Of a stretch of 64,000 nt of DNA, positions 23,536 through 33,145 are shown piece after piece (the stretch's first letter is position 1; each line of letters begins with the position of its first letter). The position numbers and the translations under genes are program-made. The DNA comes from Ramazzottius varieornatus (lineage: Eukaryota; Tardigrada; Eutardigrada; Parachela; Ramazzottiidae), in contig BDGG01000001.1 of assembly GCA_001949185.1 (NCBI GenBank), positions 6,617,353-6,681,352 of the forward strand, written 5' to 3'. A model generated the notes under the pieces. The model searched no databases. It was not told the DNA's origin and saw only the letters and a list, made by a program, of their open reading frames with translations.

Positions 23536-24291
23536 TGGCAGATCAATCAATCAACAATCGGGGCGGGTTCGTTAGGTGGAACAATCAAGAGCTTTGATCA
23601 GAACTTCCGGGACAATCAGCTGTCTACCTCGTAAACCTGCAAGCCTAGTTTTCCTCTGGTATATTCAACGTATAAGGGATCGTTCGTTTATTACGTAAGA
23701 AAGATCAACGATACCTACCCTATCACCCCTCAAAGGAAATTAATGAATGCCGCTTGAACCATTCATCTTACCGTGTCTTATGTAATAAATGAACGATCCC
23801 TAAACTCATTGCATTGGCTGTCTGTGTGTGTCACTTTGTGACTACGCGCCGCGCTTATGGCAGTATCAGCATTTACATCTGACCGGTTTTCTACTGTACA
23901 CCGTTCATTACAGAGAATATGTTACCACTCCTGTTCGTTAACTTCGAATTCCCACTGTAGCAAAGGCTTACCCTCGCCCTTTTGTGACGTGTAACTACAA
24001 CTTGCTTTCCGGAGCTCCCCTTATTTTCGAAGATAGCGTAATGGGATTTACGGTTCGCTAGTTGTGAAGAATGGTGGCTGCCCCAATATTCAAAGTTGTG
24101 ATCAGCTGCTCCGCTTATGAGTGACGTCGAGGCACATTCTAGCTACAGTCGGACTTTCATCCGACGGTGGCAACTTGATCTCTGTATTTAGTAGTCTTGC
24201 TGTTCAATTGAGTTCCGGTCTATTCTTGCTGTGCACTGTGTAAAGGCAGTAGAAGCGCTTACGACGTGAAAATTTCCAGTCAAACCCGGCG
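23536..24291. other. Intergenic, nothing recognised
   Basis: About 750 bases with only short unsupported frames. Confidence 0.4.
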
Positions 24292-24341
24292 TAGGGTTAG
24301 CGCAACCCGACCATGGTCGGGTTGCGACCACCCTAACCCGG
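24292..24341. repeat. Strong palindrome/hairpin
   Basis: Bases 24301-24326 are a perfect 26-bp palindrome centred on CCATGG (CGCAACCCGACC and its complement). They are framed by GGGTTAG at 24294 and CTAACCC at 24332, which extend the stem after a small bulge. The arms also echo CCCGGCG at both outer edges. It would form a very stable cruciform or RNA hairpin. Confidence 0.85.
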
Positions 24342-24890
24342 CGATACAGACGACGTCTTTACATCCTAGAGGGAAGACTGGTACAGCCAAGCCGCTGGAA
24401 AACTTCGAATTTGGAATAACAGGTGAGGAATGGCAATGGTGAGCCCGACGTCACGACTGAAACGGATTTGTTAACCGTGTGCGTACTTTAAAGTGCCAAT
24501 AAAGTGGGACAAGATCCGTCCGGGTCCGCGTAAAGAAGCCTCTCGGTACGCGCCGTATTGACTCTTATTTGTGATGTCGTAGCGAACAGCTGATCGATAC
24601 GCACGTTGACCAGATATCTCACACACCATTCGCGCGGTCTTTTTAAACGCACCCGGGTCCAAATCTGTCTCGCATCATTGGCACTTTGAAGTACACTTGC
24701 ACCCAATCGAGCACGTAGGCGAAGCCGGGTTTGCCCGGATTAACCGACCCGACCACGAGCCGATAATCACATGAGGGGCACTACACACAGGCAACAACTT
24801 TTGCACACCAGCTACTGCGCAGCGGCATGGCTGGATTGATGTGGTCAGCCTCGTGAATGAGCTTAACATTTTCTACCTCCGCAGTCATTA
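24342..24890. other. Intergenic, nothing recognised
   Basis: No gene or repeat is recognised between the palindrome and the MITE at 24891. Confidence 0.4.
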
Positions 24891-25060
24891 CAAGTGTACG
24901 ACAAAATAAACCGCTAAAAATGGGTGTTGAATGGAGCCAGATGGCTAGAGCCAATGAAATTTGCGCATACAGCAAAACCTAATTCTCATTGGATGGGGGG
25001 TAAGTGAGCTTCAGCTGGAGTGTTACGCCCATTTTTAACGGTTAATTTTGTCGTACACTG
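24891..25060. mobile_element. MITE of 170 bp, CAGTGTACGAC ends
   Basis: Inverted repeats of about 40 bases. The left edge reads CAAGTGTACGACAAAAT and the right edge is the complement of CAGTGTACGACAAAATTAAC, both running on into AAAAATGGG. TA dinucleotides at 24889-24890 and 25061-25062 fit a TA target duplication. The ends resemble those of the element at 36954-37128. It has no coding capacity. Confidence 0.8.
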
Positions 25061-25240
25061 TAGCCCCGTATCCTGTACCTCATGATCCAAAATACCGGTA
25101 GGCTAGATGGCAGTAAGAAGCAAGAACATAGCCTGCTTTTTATGCAAGGCAATCAGTCACTGGCATTAGCAACAAAAACCAACACGCATAAACAGCATAG
25201 TGGCGCTCTATACAGTATTGACGTTTCAACTTTGGAGCGG

Positions 25241-25834
25241 TTAACTGGCAAGACTTTGTTGTTGCAAGCGGAAGTTGTTCACTTCTTTTCCTCTAACGAT
25301 CTTCTTAGGGCGAGGCTTGATGCTTCCCTGTTGTCTAACCAGCAGGAGAGTCACCAGCCGCAAGACGTCGGTGCGCCTTACGGTGGTCAAATCGATCTTT
25401 TCCTTCAACGTTTTTGGCAGGAAGGGCGTTGATGAGTTCTGTGTTTCTGGCAATAGGAGCACTGTTACCACTAGCAGCTTGCTGGTGTTGCCATACCAAA
25501 CGGTTCACATTCTCTTCCTTTCCTCCTTGTTTTCCCAGAGGTGCGGCGGGGATAACTTTCAGCTTCCGGGTTACAATAGGTCACCTTCCAGAACCGCTGC
25601 TTCCCGTGCATTCGGCCTCTTGTGCAACACAGGTACTGCTTGCGAAGCCATCGATCTGGCAGCAGGCCTTGCCTTCATCTCGCCGTCACCCTGTAGCGAG
25701 GGATCTCGCCTCGCACCGTTTGTGCGTTTTTTGTTGCAGAGTGCAACTCGGCGTCCTTGGATACAGGCGGTAAACAGAAGGATTCCAGTCAATGAAGCAA
25801 ACTTCGGTGAACTAGCCAGCTTATAGGAGTACAC
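25241..25834 (-). pseudogene. Decayed small secreted cysteine-rich protein gene, copy 1
   Basis: The minus strand begins with a signal-peptide-like hydrophobic stretch (FASLTGILLFTACIQG), but the homologous ATG seen in copy 2 is gone. The conserved parts CEAR, ACCQIDGFAS and GKQRFWKVTYC fall in different frames, with at least one stop between them. The same segments occur in the same order at 43087-43763. The family is not recognised. An upstream TTG or ATG could still drive an 87-residue frame, so an active divergent gene cannot be excluded. Confidence 0.5.
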
Positions 25835-27466
25835 GGTGCTAAAGCCGGCAAAGAAAGGTCACATGAAATTAAGGCTCCACGAGCAATGTTCTTATGATAA
25901 AAGAATTACCGGCTTGGGACCCTGGGTATGCAGGAAGTACTTTGCTTAATTGTGGGCATGGGCACGGAATTTAGGCACCGACAGAAAGCGGCAGGCGCCA
26001 GCTGCAAATAGCCAATCAATTGGAAGGCTGCGGCTTTCGGCCAGTGCTCATGCAAATGATTAGGCAAAGTACGTGTACTGGTTAGGACAACCAGTTTCTC
26101 CTTGTCCGGATGGGTACATGGCTTACAGGCTCAACGTCAGGCTTAATTGCTCAGACATGCTCGTGGACCAGTTTTTAAAGCACTGTGTGGCCCTGTCCGC
26201 GAGACAAGAACCGCCCTCTGTTTTGTCAGTCTTTCCGCGCATTTTTAGGAAGGAGGTATCGGTGGTACTACTGGAACTGCATATGCTTGTCGGCATCTGG
26301 CGGACTGTCCGGTTAGGATGACCCTTGTTCTTGGAAACTCGTCTTTGGGCATCGCACAAACTGAAATTATAGAAAACTGCAAGAAGGTTCGCGATGTCAA
26401 CAAAGTACGCGAAGGCAGCCTTGACTGCTGGTTTTGTACGGTAGGTCTTCGGCAATTTCGCTGTATGGTTTAGACAGCGGTATCGTTGCTGTGGACAAAG
26501 CTTAAGCGGCGCATAAAACAACCGTTTGATAAAACCGTTTCCCGCAGATGGCGTATATTAGTAGTATGGACCATACCTCTCAAGAGTCGAACACGCTTCA
26601 GAAGGGCGAACCACACATGGGAAGGAAACGAAACTGGAGATAATTGTCAGGTGTGATGGCTCAAAAGTCTGGATGCTTTCTCAATGGTAGAATGTATGGG
26701 TAAAGGCTTGGCTATGGGACAGGAGATGTTAGAAGACGTTAGTGTGCAAGGAACTTCGAAACACTGGATGGTTCGTTCAAGGACGGTGTCCACCTCAACG
26801 ACATTCGTGCTCTCGACGGAATTCATTCTGCCGGTGTCCTCCTTCGATCACAACAGGACGTTCCGGGATTACAGGTTGATCTGATATGACTGGAATTTGC
26901 TCCCACGGGTCCACTCAGGCCTCCTGCGCATTCCGCAAACTGCCCAAAGCAGGCCCCGTTGCCCAAGCGATCGGTAATGTGACTAAGCATCCACATAACG
27001 CTTTATGAGCAAGTTTCAGGACATTGCCAATGGCCTAATATGCAGACAGTTGACGATAAATGCAAATTGAATGTTAATAAGTAAATGTTGAGCAAACTTA
27101 CTGGTAAACCCAAAGCGTAAAAATGCATTTGAGTGGCAAAAACCATAACATAACCATGGCTATTTGCTCAATCATGCCCCACGTGTCGTACTTCAGGTAT
27201 GAGAGAGTTTTTCTGTGACTTCTGCAGTTGGACAAATTTCTGGAAGAGAAATAGAGCACACGTTAATTATATGCTGTACAGAGTCAGCATACGTTTTCCC
27301 GATGAACACTTAAATCTCAGTATGTATACAGAGCAAACAACTCGGCTCTCATTGTTGTCCAAAGTGGCGCATCTTTGCACTCAAAATCTCCAAGAACGTG
27401 CGTCACTTAGTAGACCGACCTGGTCATGATAGTTTGCCGACCTCCCATATGATGCAGTGAACTTAC
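25835..27466. other. Gene-poor stretch
   Basis: About 1.6 kb. The longest frames (minus 26521-26123 and plus 26073-26321) overlap antisense and show no domain. Any downstream exon of the chromodomain gene would lie in the right part, but I could not identify one. Confidence 0.35.
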
Positions 27467-28049
27467 TGAAAGCAAGGTTCTTGTAAAATCGGTCCTGTTT
27501 ATTACCCATACGAGGTCCGAGCTTGAACGTGTTCTTGTGGTCGGGAAATTCTAGACCGAGGGCTTTTCCCACCGTCTTCTCGAACGATTTCCGGTTGTCA
27601 GTGGTTAGAGGTTCTTTGAGCTGCTCCGCGTAGTACGTCACAAGGCTTTTAGCCAGCAACCGACTGCCTGGCACAACTTCCAATGCGTTACGTATGACGC
27701 CACACGCTTCTGCAAATGCCATTCGTTCCCAGTCTCTCCTCTCACGTACGCGATTCTTGACTGGCTTCTTCTCACATTCCATCACAGCGTCGAATTCCTC
27801 GGGCAAATGCCGATCCGTTCCGGAGGCTGAGAGTTGAATCCAGCTATTTTGAGAATCCGGATAACCATCCCATTTGCCGAAGTATTCCCAAGGAGAGCCC
27901 AAAACACTGGTCAGCTGTCGACGGTCCAAGACCTTCTCAACATAATACTCCTGGTGCTTGCGGTCAGCCTTTTGGTCACACTCGCTGGCAACGGAAGCTT
28001 CTTTCCCTTCAGTTTTTCCTTTCTTCTGTGCATCTGAAGATCTCTCCAT
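27467..28049 (-). CDS. Chromodomain protein, first exon(s)
   Basis: An ATG at 28049 opens a frame of about 194 codons, ending at a consensus donor (TTCA|GTAAGT at 27467-27462). A Lys/Glu-rich N-terminus is followed by a chromodomain at about residues 33-95: YYVEKVLDRRQLTSV, then YFGKWDGYPDSQNSWIQ, then LPEEFDAVMECEKK. The second half is helical and charged, of unknown type. The aromatic positions of the methyl-lysine cage are present in outline (Tyr, Trp, and Trp at the third position). The downstream exon was not found. If intron 1 is retained, the frame runs on to a stop at 27381. The gene lies about 200 bases from the CACTA-like element and in the same orientation as its transposase, so it could be a transposon passenger or a host gene. 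Confidence 0.6.
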
Positions 28050-28279
28050 TGTTCCATATTGAGGCAGAAAGACAGATTAACGACGGAAAGCTGCAGCAGA
28101 AGTAGGCGATCGTAGTTGAAACCAACTGAATGACCACTGTCCAACTATTGCACATTGGTAAGTTATATAGCCAAGCTCCAGTGTTAGACCCGAGCACTTG
28201 GCTTGTCTGTCCCATTACTGTATAGTGTTTGGCTGTGCTCTCTGTACGGGCAAAGCACCCACTATGCTGCCATTGCTCA

Positions 28280-28315
28280 CCCACAGTGGTGCAATTGCTG
28301 ACCCATTCTGGTGCA
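28280..28315 (+). repeat. Subterminal motif cluster of the CACTA-like element
   Basis: Two copies of a 14-16 base motif (CCCACAGTGGTGCAAT and CCCATTCTGGTGCAAT) lie about 20 bases apart. A further pair is inverted at about 30850-30880, between the two divergent genes, and another pair, CCCACTCTGGTGCC and CCCATTCTGGTGCA, is at about 33101-33139. In plant CACTA elements such repeats bind the element's own protein; here that role is inferred. Confidence 0.65.
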
Positions 28316-28417
28316 ATCCGGTATGGGTCAGCAAGTCACTTCGCAGTTCCGAATAACGCGAACAGCTTCCGATATTTTTCATTGGAGAGATGTTATTGGT
28401 ATTATTCATTCATGTAG

Positions 28418-30765
28418 TCATGTAGATATTTGATGGCGGACCAAAATTATTCCTGAATCATCGTCGGACCAAGCCAGAAAAGCAACATGTTTTCGAAGAT
28501 CGGAGGTAGGCAACAGAATATCTTCAGAAGGTCTAATATAAAAGATATGAGGACACTCTGCCCTGAACAGCCCAGCAATTTTGTCTTCCATCTCATCCTC
28601 GTCCGGCTTTCTGAACAGTTTCGCATACACAAATGTGTGCAGAATATTTTTCTTCTCACAATCCATAACTGCTATGATCATGTCTATGTACATTACACGC
28701 TCGTTCACATCAGTAACAATGAACTCACTCTTCTGTTGCGACTGACTATGCTTTTTCGTTCTTACAACAATTCCCACTTCAGCCGCAGCTTTTCTGAAGC
28801 AGTGAACTCGGTCTCGCGACCAACATTCTTTCCTCCTCCTTCCTTCTCGTCTCACTTCCGCGTACGCTTCCCCGTCTTCGATCACATTAGATTGGCCACT
28901 CAACCGGCAAGTTCCGGCTGCTCCTTTGATGACGTAGGGTGATGCGGGCACTCCCATTAGTCTCTTTGCTGTTGTCACAATCTTGCTGTTTCCGAAACTC
29001 AGCATGTCTTCCATGCGTGCCGTGCACTCCTGCAGCTTTAGGAAACTGTCCATGATGTTCTTTGTGTGGTTGCAAATCTTGCGTGTTACTCGCCCTATCT
29101 CATTTTCCGGGCGATAGCAAGACGAAGGATGCAGCGGTCCGAAGCGTTCAATCGCGAGGGGCGAGTGGAGCATCAAATGAATAAAGTATTTCATTTGTTC
29201 GATCCCGAAATAGTCTTGGAAGGTTTTCACATATCTTGTGCATCTGCTCTCAATCTCCTTCAGAGATTCATGTGTGATCTCGTCGTGGGTGGCAAGCCAC
29301 CCGATACGGCTCAGGAGACAGACGAGAAAGTAAAATCCCTCTGAACAGTTTCCCTTCAAGACGAAAGGTGCAGCGTGCTGTATGAAGAACTTGAGCTCGT
29401 GTGCCTTCCATGACTTGTAATCGTCCAGTGACCGCACATTTCTGTTCTGATGGCCCGGTACAGCGACGGACATCCACAACCGCTCGATTACGTTCAGCTG
29501 CGCCCTGGTTGTTCCACTGTTACCATCGACAGTTATGATCTGAGCGATTATCCATCGCACGACACCTTCATCAAACTGATGCATGATGTCCAGGAGGAAG
29601 GCCAGTACCACATCAAACTTATCCCAGAATCTGAGTATCGCAGGTCTCCGAAAGCCTTTGGTCATTTTCTCCAGCCAGAAGAAACCTTTTCTCTTTCATG
29701 GTCATCTTTTCCCACTCTTCGGCGAAGTCGACGAAGTGCTGGTGAGTCTTCATTGCAACGTTTCTCGTGTACTGGTAACACATGCGGTGATTCATGCACT
29801 CTGCAACCTATGTAGAACAATTAATTTTATTCGGTGGGATAATCACGATTTCTCGATTAACTGTGGTTTCTGTTGGTCCTGTTTGAGATATCCTTACCTG
29901 TAAACAGTAGATGCAACCTTCACCTGCGCTGTGGGAAAGATGACCGTTCAAGGCTGTTCGTTCAGGAGAGTCAGCCCAGATCGAGTGGACGCTTACACCG
30001 GAGCTCATCTGCACGTTCTCTTTTCTGGTCCACAGGACTGGACGGAGACCGTCGTTTCCTTGCTGCAGTATCCGTAGCTGCCCTGTTAGGAAAAGCAGAA
30101 AGGCCTCTCTGTCCTTTGGTGGAGTCTCCCTACCCAAACAAGTAGCATAGGCCACACGTTTGCTCTGAGTCGGATCGGGACATTTAGTACATGTACAAAA
30201 ATGACGTACATCTTTCGGCTTGTACTTTCGCTCACTAAGGCCGTGTCGGCTCAAAGCTAGATGACCAAATCACGGTCTGCGGGGTTAATTTCGAGCCACC
30301 GTTGCCCATCGCAGACATCACGGAGAACTTTATCGCTGGATTTCTTTGTTTGGCTACTGCAGAAATTTCCGTAACGTTGCATAGTCGACGTTAATAGCTC
30401 ATGCAATGGCTGAACCGAAAAGCAGTCCCCATCCTTCTCGATGCGCTTTCTGTCCCACTCGATATCGCAGACCTCACACACATATGTTCGGTTGGGTCCC
30501 TCATTCCGGACAGTCAAGGTGTATCCACATATCTCGTAGCTCGGAAGTTTATGTCCCCTCTTCTTAAACTCCGTTTTCTCCGGGCAAATATAAACCACGT
30601 GCTGCTTGTTGTGCCCAGGCTCTTCGCAGACGTAGGGAATTTTATCCGTTTATCCACATCACTGGCGTGCCGTGGGGTGTTTATCACCAGAGAGAAGATC
30701 GCCATAAATTTATCCACGGTTGCATTGGATGTTCCGGAAGCCTTTGCAGCGTACATAATCATCAT
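28418..30765 (-). pseudogene. Tnp2-type CACTA transposase, frame-broken
   Basis: Read on the minus strand in pieces. The 5' part (about 30765-30514, including VDKFMAIFSLVINTPRH) is followed in another frame by a Cys-rich segment (YVCEVCDIEWDRKRIEKDG) within 30598-30257. Then comes 30254-29900 with WADSPERTALNGHL and GEGCIYC, matching the Tnp2 pattern around its CxxC. A piece ending about 29690 (MCYQYTRNVAMKTHQHFVDF) changes frame before the long 3' frame 29665-28418. That part carries FDVVLAFLLDIMHQFDEGVV, the WKAHELKFF segment and a DUF4218-like region with HLMLHSPLAIERFGPLHPSS. The frame changes at about 29690 and 30640 are not explained by splice sites, so I call it decayed, although some could be unrecognised introns. 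Confidence 0.72.
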
Positions 30766-31360
30766 GCAGATTTGCTGTGTCCAACCGAGGACAGTGTGTT
30801 GTCCATCATCGTCTAAAAGACAGGATTACGTTCCTGCAAACAAAGACTGATTGCACCAGAATGGGTAAACCAGTGTGGCGCACTTTAGCACCGTTATGAC
30901 ACTAGCCCTGCGCAACTTTGAAAGGGGAACATGCATTCACTTGCATTCCTGTGGCACTGCTCTCTTCTCTGGTCTCATCTTCGGAGTCCGTGCTGTCGGA
31001 ATCCATGGAGAAACTGTCGTCGTCGAAGTTTTATCGACAGTTGGATCACTGTTGGTAACCGCAACGTCCGACCTCCCAGGCAAGTCGTTCCGATTTCCTT
31101 TGCGAGGTAGTACTGTAGTGGAGATAACGTCTGGCTCGGTAGCTGACTTATGGCGTCCAGCTAATGAAACCTGGAGTTTGCTCAGTCGATCGCCTCTCCT
31201 GGCACGTAAGAATGAATGACGCAGCTAATCAGACGCTGCGTACACTGCGTTCAACGTGCGTTCAGCACATTGCTGAATTATATTTCTAGAATAATTATGA
31301 ACACCGAAATGAGCCGTTGAGAAACGGATCAGTTTTAATCATCATTTCGGGCTACATCTG

Positions 31361-33061
31361 ATGAGGGAGGAAACAAGCCTGTCAGCCAAGAATTTGTCAG
31401 CCTTCCGACTCGAACACGGGATACTGGCCGTAAGTGTCTCTCTTTCTTTTGATGCGTTTTTAACAACAATCGAACTAGGGCTTGTTGTTCTAGTGACGGT
31501 CATTTTCCAGTACGACGATGACTACTACCACCTCCTTCCACCAAGCAAGATCTTTCCGGACAAGATTTTAGAAAGACACGATGAAGACATCAAGGAGAAG
31601 CAGCGGCATAAGAAAGAGCTTGAGCCAGGAATGAAGGTTCGTCTGTTTTGGACTGCTGCCTTCAACACGTCCAAAGCCACCGTCTACGCGGTGGGAGATA
31701 GCTTCAAAGACATGGGGCGACAGTTCACTGTGCTCGAAGAGGACCGAAAGAACAAGGGATGACGTCCAAGAACAAGAGATGACGTCCAAACGCAGTCGTC
31801 TTGTCAATCAAAGAGCAAGGAAAGAATGGAACAAGAGTGCATCTCCTCTGCACACCAGCAGCGACGAAACGGAGGAAGAAGACACTGACCTACAGTCACA
31901 ACATTCGACAACAAAGATGTCCCGTCTTTCTCTTTTTCGGCCAAAGTCCATGAATAAACGATCCCCATCCCCTGTCTTCGCAGTCTCGAAGCCAGTGGAC
32001 GGACGTCTTCTCTCTCCTACAAGCTCTGTTCATTCTTCTGAAGTGACAACAGTCAACAGTCCTGGTCCATCCGTTTCATATTTCCGTGATACAACCGGAG
32101 ACCGCGGTATTGCTGTGATAAGTTATCAACCGGAACACAAGAGCACACCGAAGAGGAATTATAAGATCCGGAAAATTTCACGGAAAACGAGTATTCGCCC
32201 AGCAAGGAGAAATGTTAGTAAACTTGATAATTCTAATATGATGAATGATAAAATTGTTCACTGACAATGCTCATTGCAGACCGTGATAGCAATAGAGTTC
32301 ATTCTGAAGATGGATACATGAACATGGCGGCGAAACAAAGATCAGGTTTGTGAATAAAACTAATTTCGACCACTTTAGTGGTACGGTAGCGTTTTGATTG
32401 CAATACTCTTCACAGCGCTGCGTTCGACCAGCCATCCGAGAGAAGTCACACCGACCAACCAAGTGGACGACGCCACAAAGGAAGCATGGGCCAAGAAGCG
32501 AGATATTTACAAGAAGAAATTTCAATGTATGCCCAGCCCATATTTCATATTTTAATTTTCTCGCAAAATAAGCTCCTGTCTTTCAGACTACCACAAGCTG
32601 CTGAAAATGAACGGAGCTGCAGGGAAGAACCGAAAGCCGATAGCCAAAGGTAACTCGATGTTCCACTGTTCTTTTCAAACAGCAGATCGTTTAGAATTCG
32701 CCTTGTATGATTGCCGCTGAGTTTTATGCTGCTGCACTCTTCAGATAGTATCTGCATATTGAGTTCAATACTGAATATTTCGTGCTGTTATAGTTCCCTT
32801 AATCAAATGGAAGTTCGAACGTGGACCGAAAGCCGATCGCGAAAGATTTCGTCGGTTAAGAAAGTCCGAGATGTGGGTGGACAAGAAAGGCTTAAGGAAG
32901 CTCCAGGAAAAATCCAAACACGCAACAGAGTACGCCCGGAAAGTCATGTTCCATCTGCTGATCACCAACGACGAAGTCATCTCGCTTTCGGAAATAAAGC
33001 CTGACGGTGTCGGGTTTGTGAAGTTGTTTGGACAAAAGAACTGGAATGCCTTCTACGGAAG
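31361..33061 (+). CDS. Divergent partner gene of the CACTA-like element, possible BEN-like C-terminus
   Basis: A series of plus-strand frames with splice sites between them. Frame 31361-31762 includes PPSKIFPDKILERHDEDIKE and an SH3/tudor-like KVRLFWTAAFNTSKATVYAV. Then comes 31779 to a donor near 32215, Ser/Arg-rich. Small exons follow at about 32279-32345, 32415-32527 and 32587-32650, and a last block from about 32792 with HATEYARKVMFHLLITNDEV and KNWNAFY, a pattern reminiscent of BEN domains. The join between the first two frames is broken by a 20-base tandem duplication at 31748-31787. It is transcribed away from the transposase from a shared middle region, as expected for a two-gene element. 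The BEN assignment is tentative. Confidence 0.45.
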
Positions 33062-33145
33062 TGCACGAGTTTCTCTGCGCTTTCGTGTAGCGGCGGTTGG
33101 ACCCACTCTGGTGCCAACGCACACCCATTCTGGTGCACTCTCAAT

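Larger units (their letters stand above)
28256..33145. mobile_element. CACTA/EnSpm-like transposon region
   Basis: About 4.9 kb bounded approximately by clusters of a short motif (core CCCATTCTGGTGCAAT or variants) and containing a Tnp2-type transposase on the minus strand and a divergent multi-exon frame set on the plus strand. The left edge includes CACTATGCTGCC at 28259, reminiscent of CACTA termini. The exact right terminus and target duplication were not found, so the boundaries are approximate. The transposase is disrupted, so the copy is probably immobile. Confidence 0.6.

Noticed and set aside
25275-25826. 183-codon plus-strand frame
   Set aside because: It is antisense to the decayed secreted-protein gene; the minus strand shows homology to a second locus, the plus strand does not.
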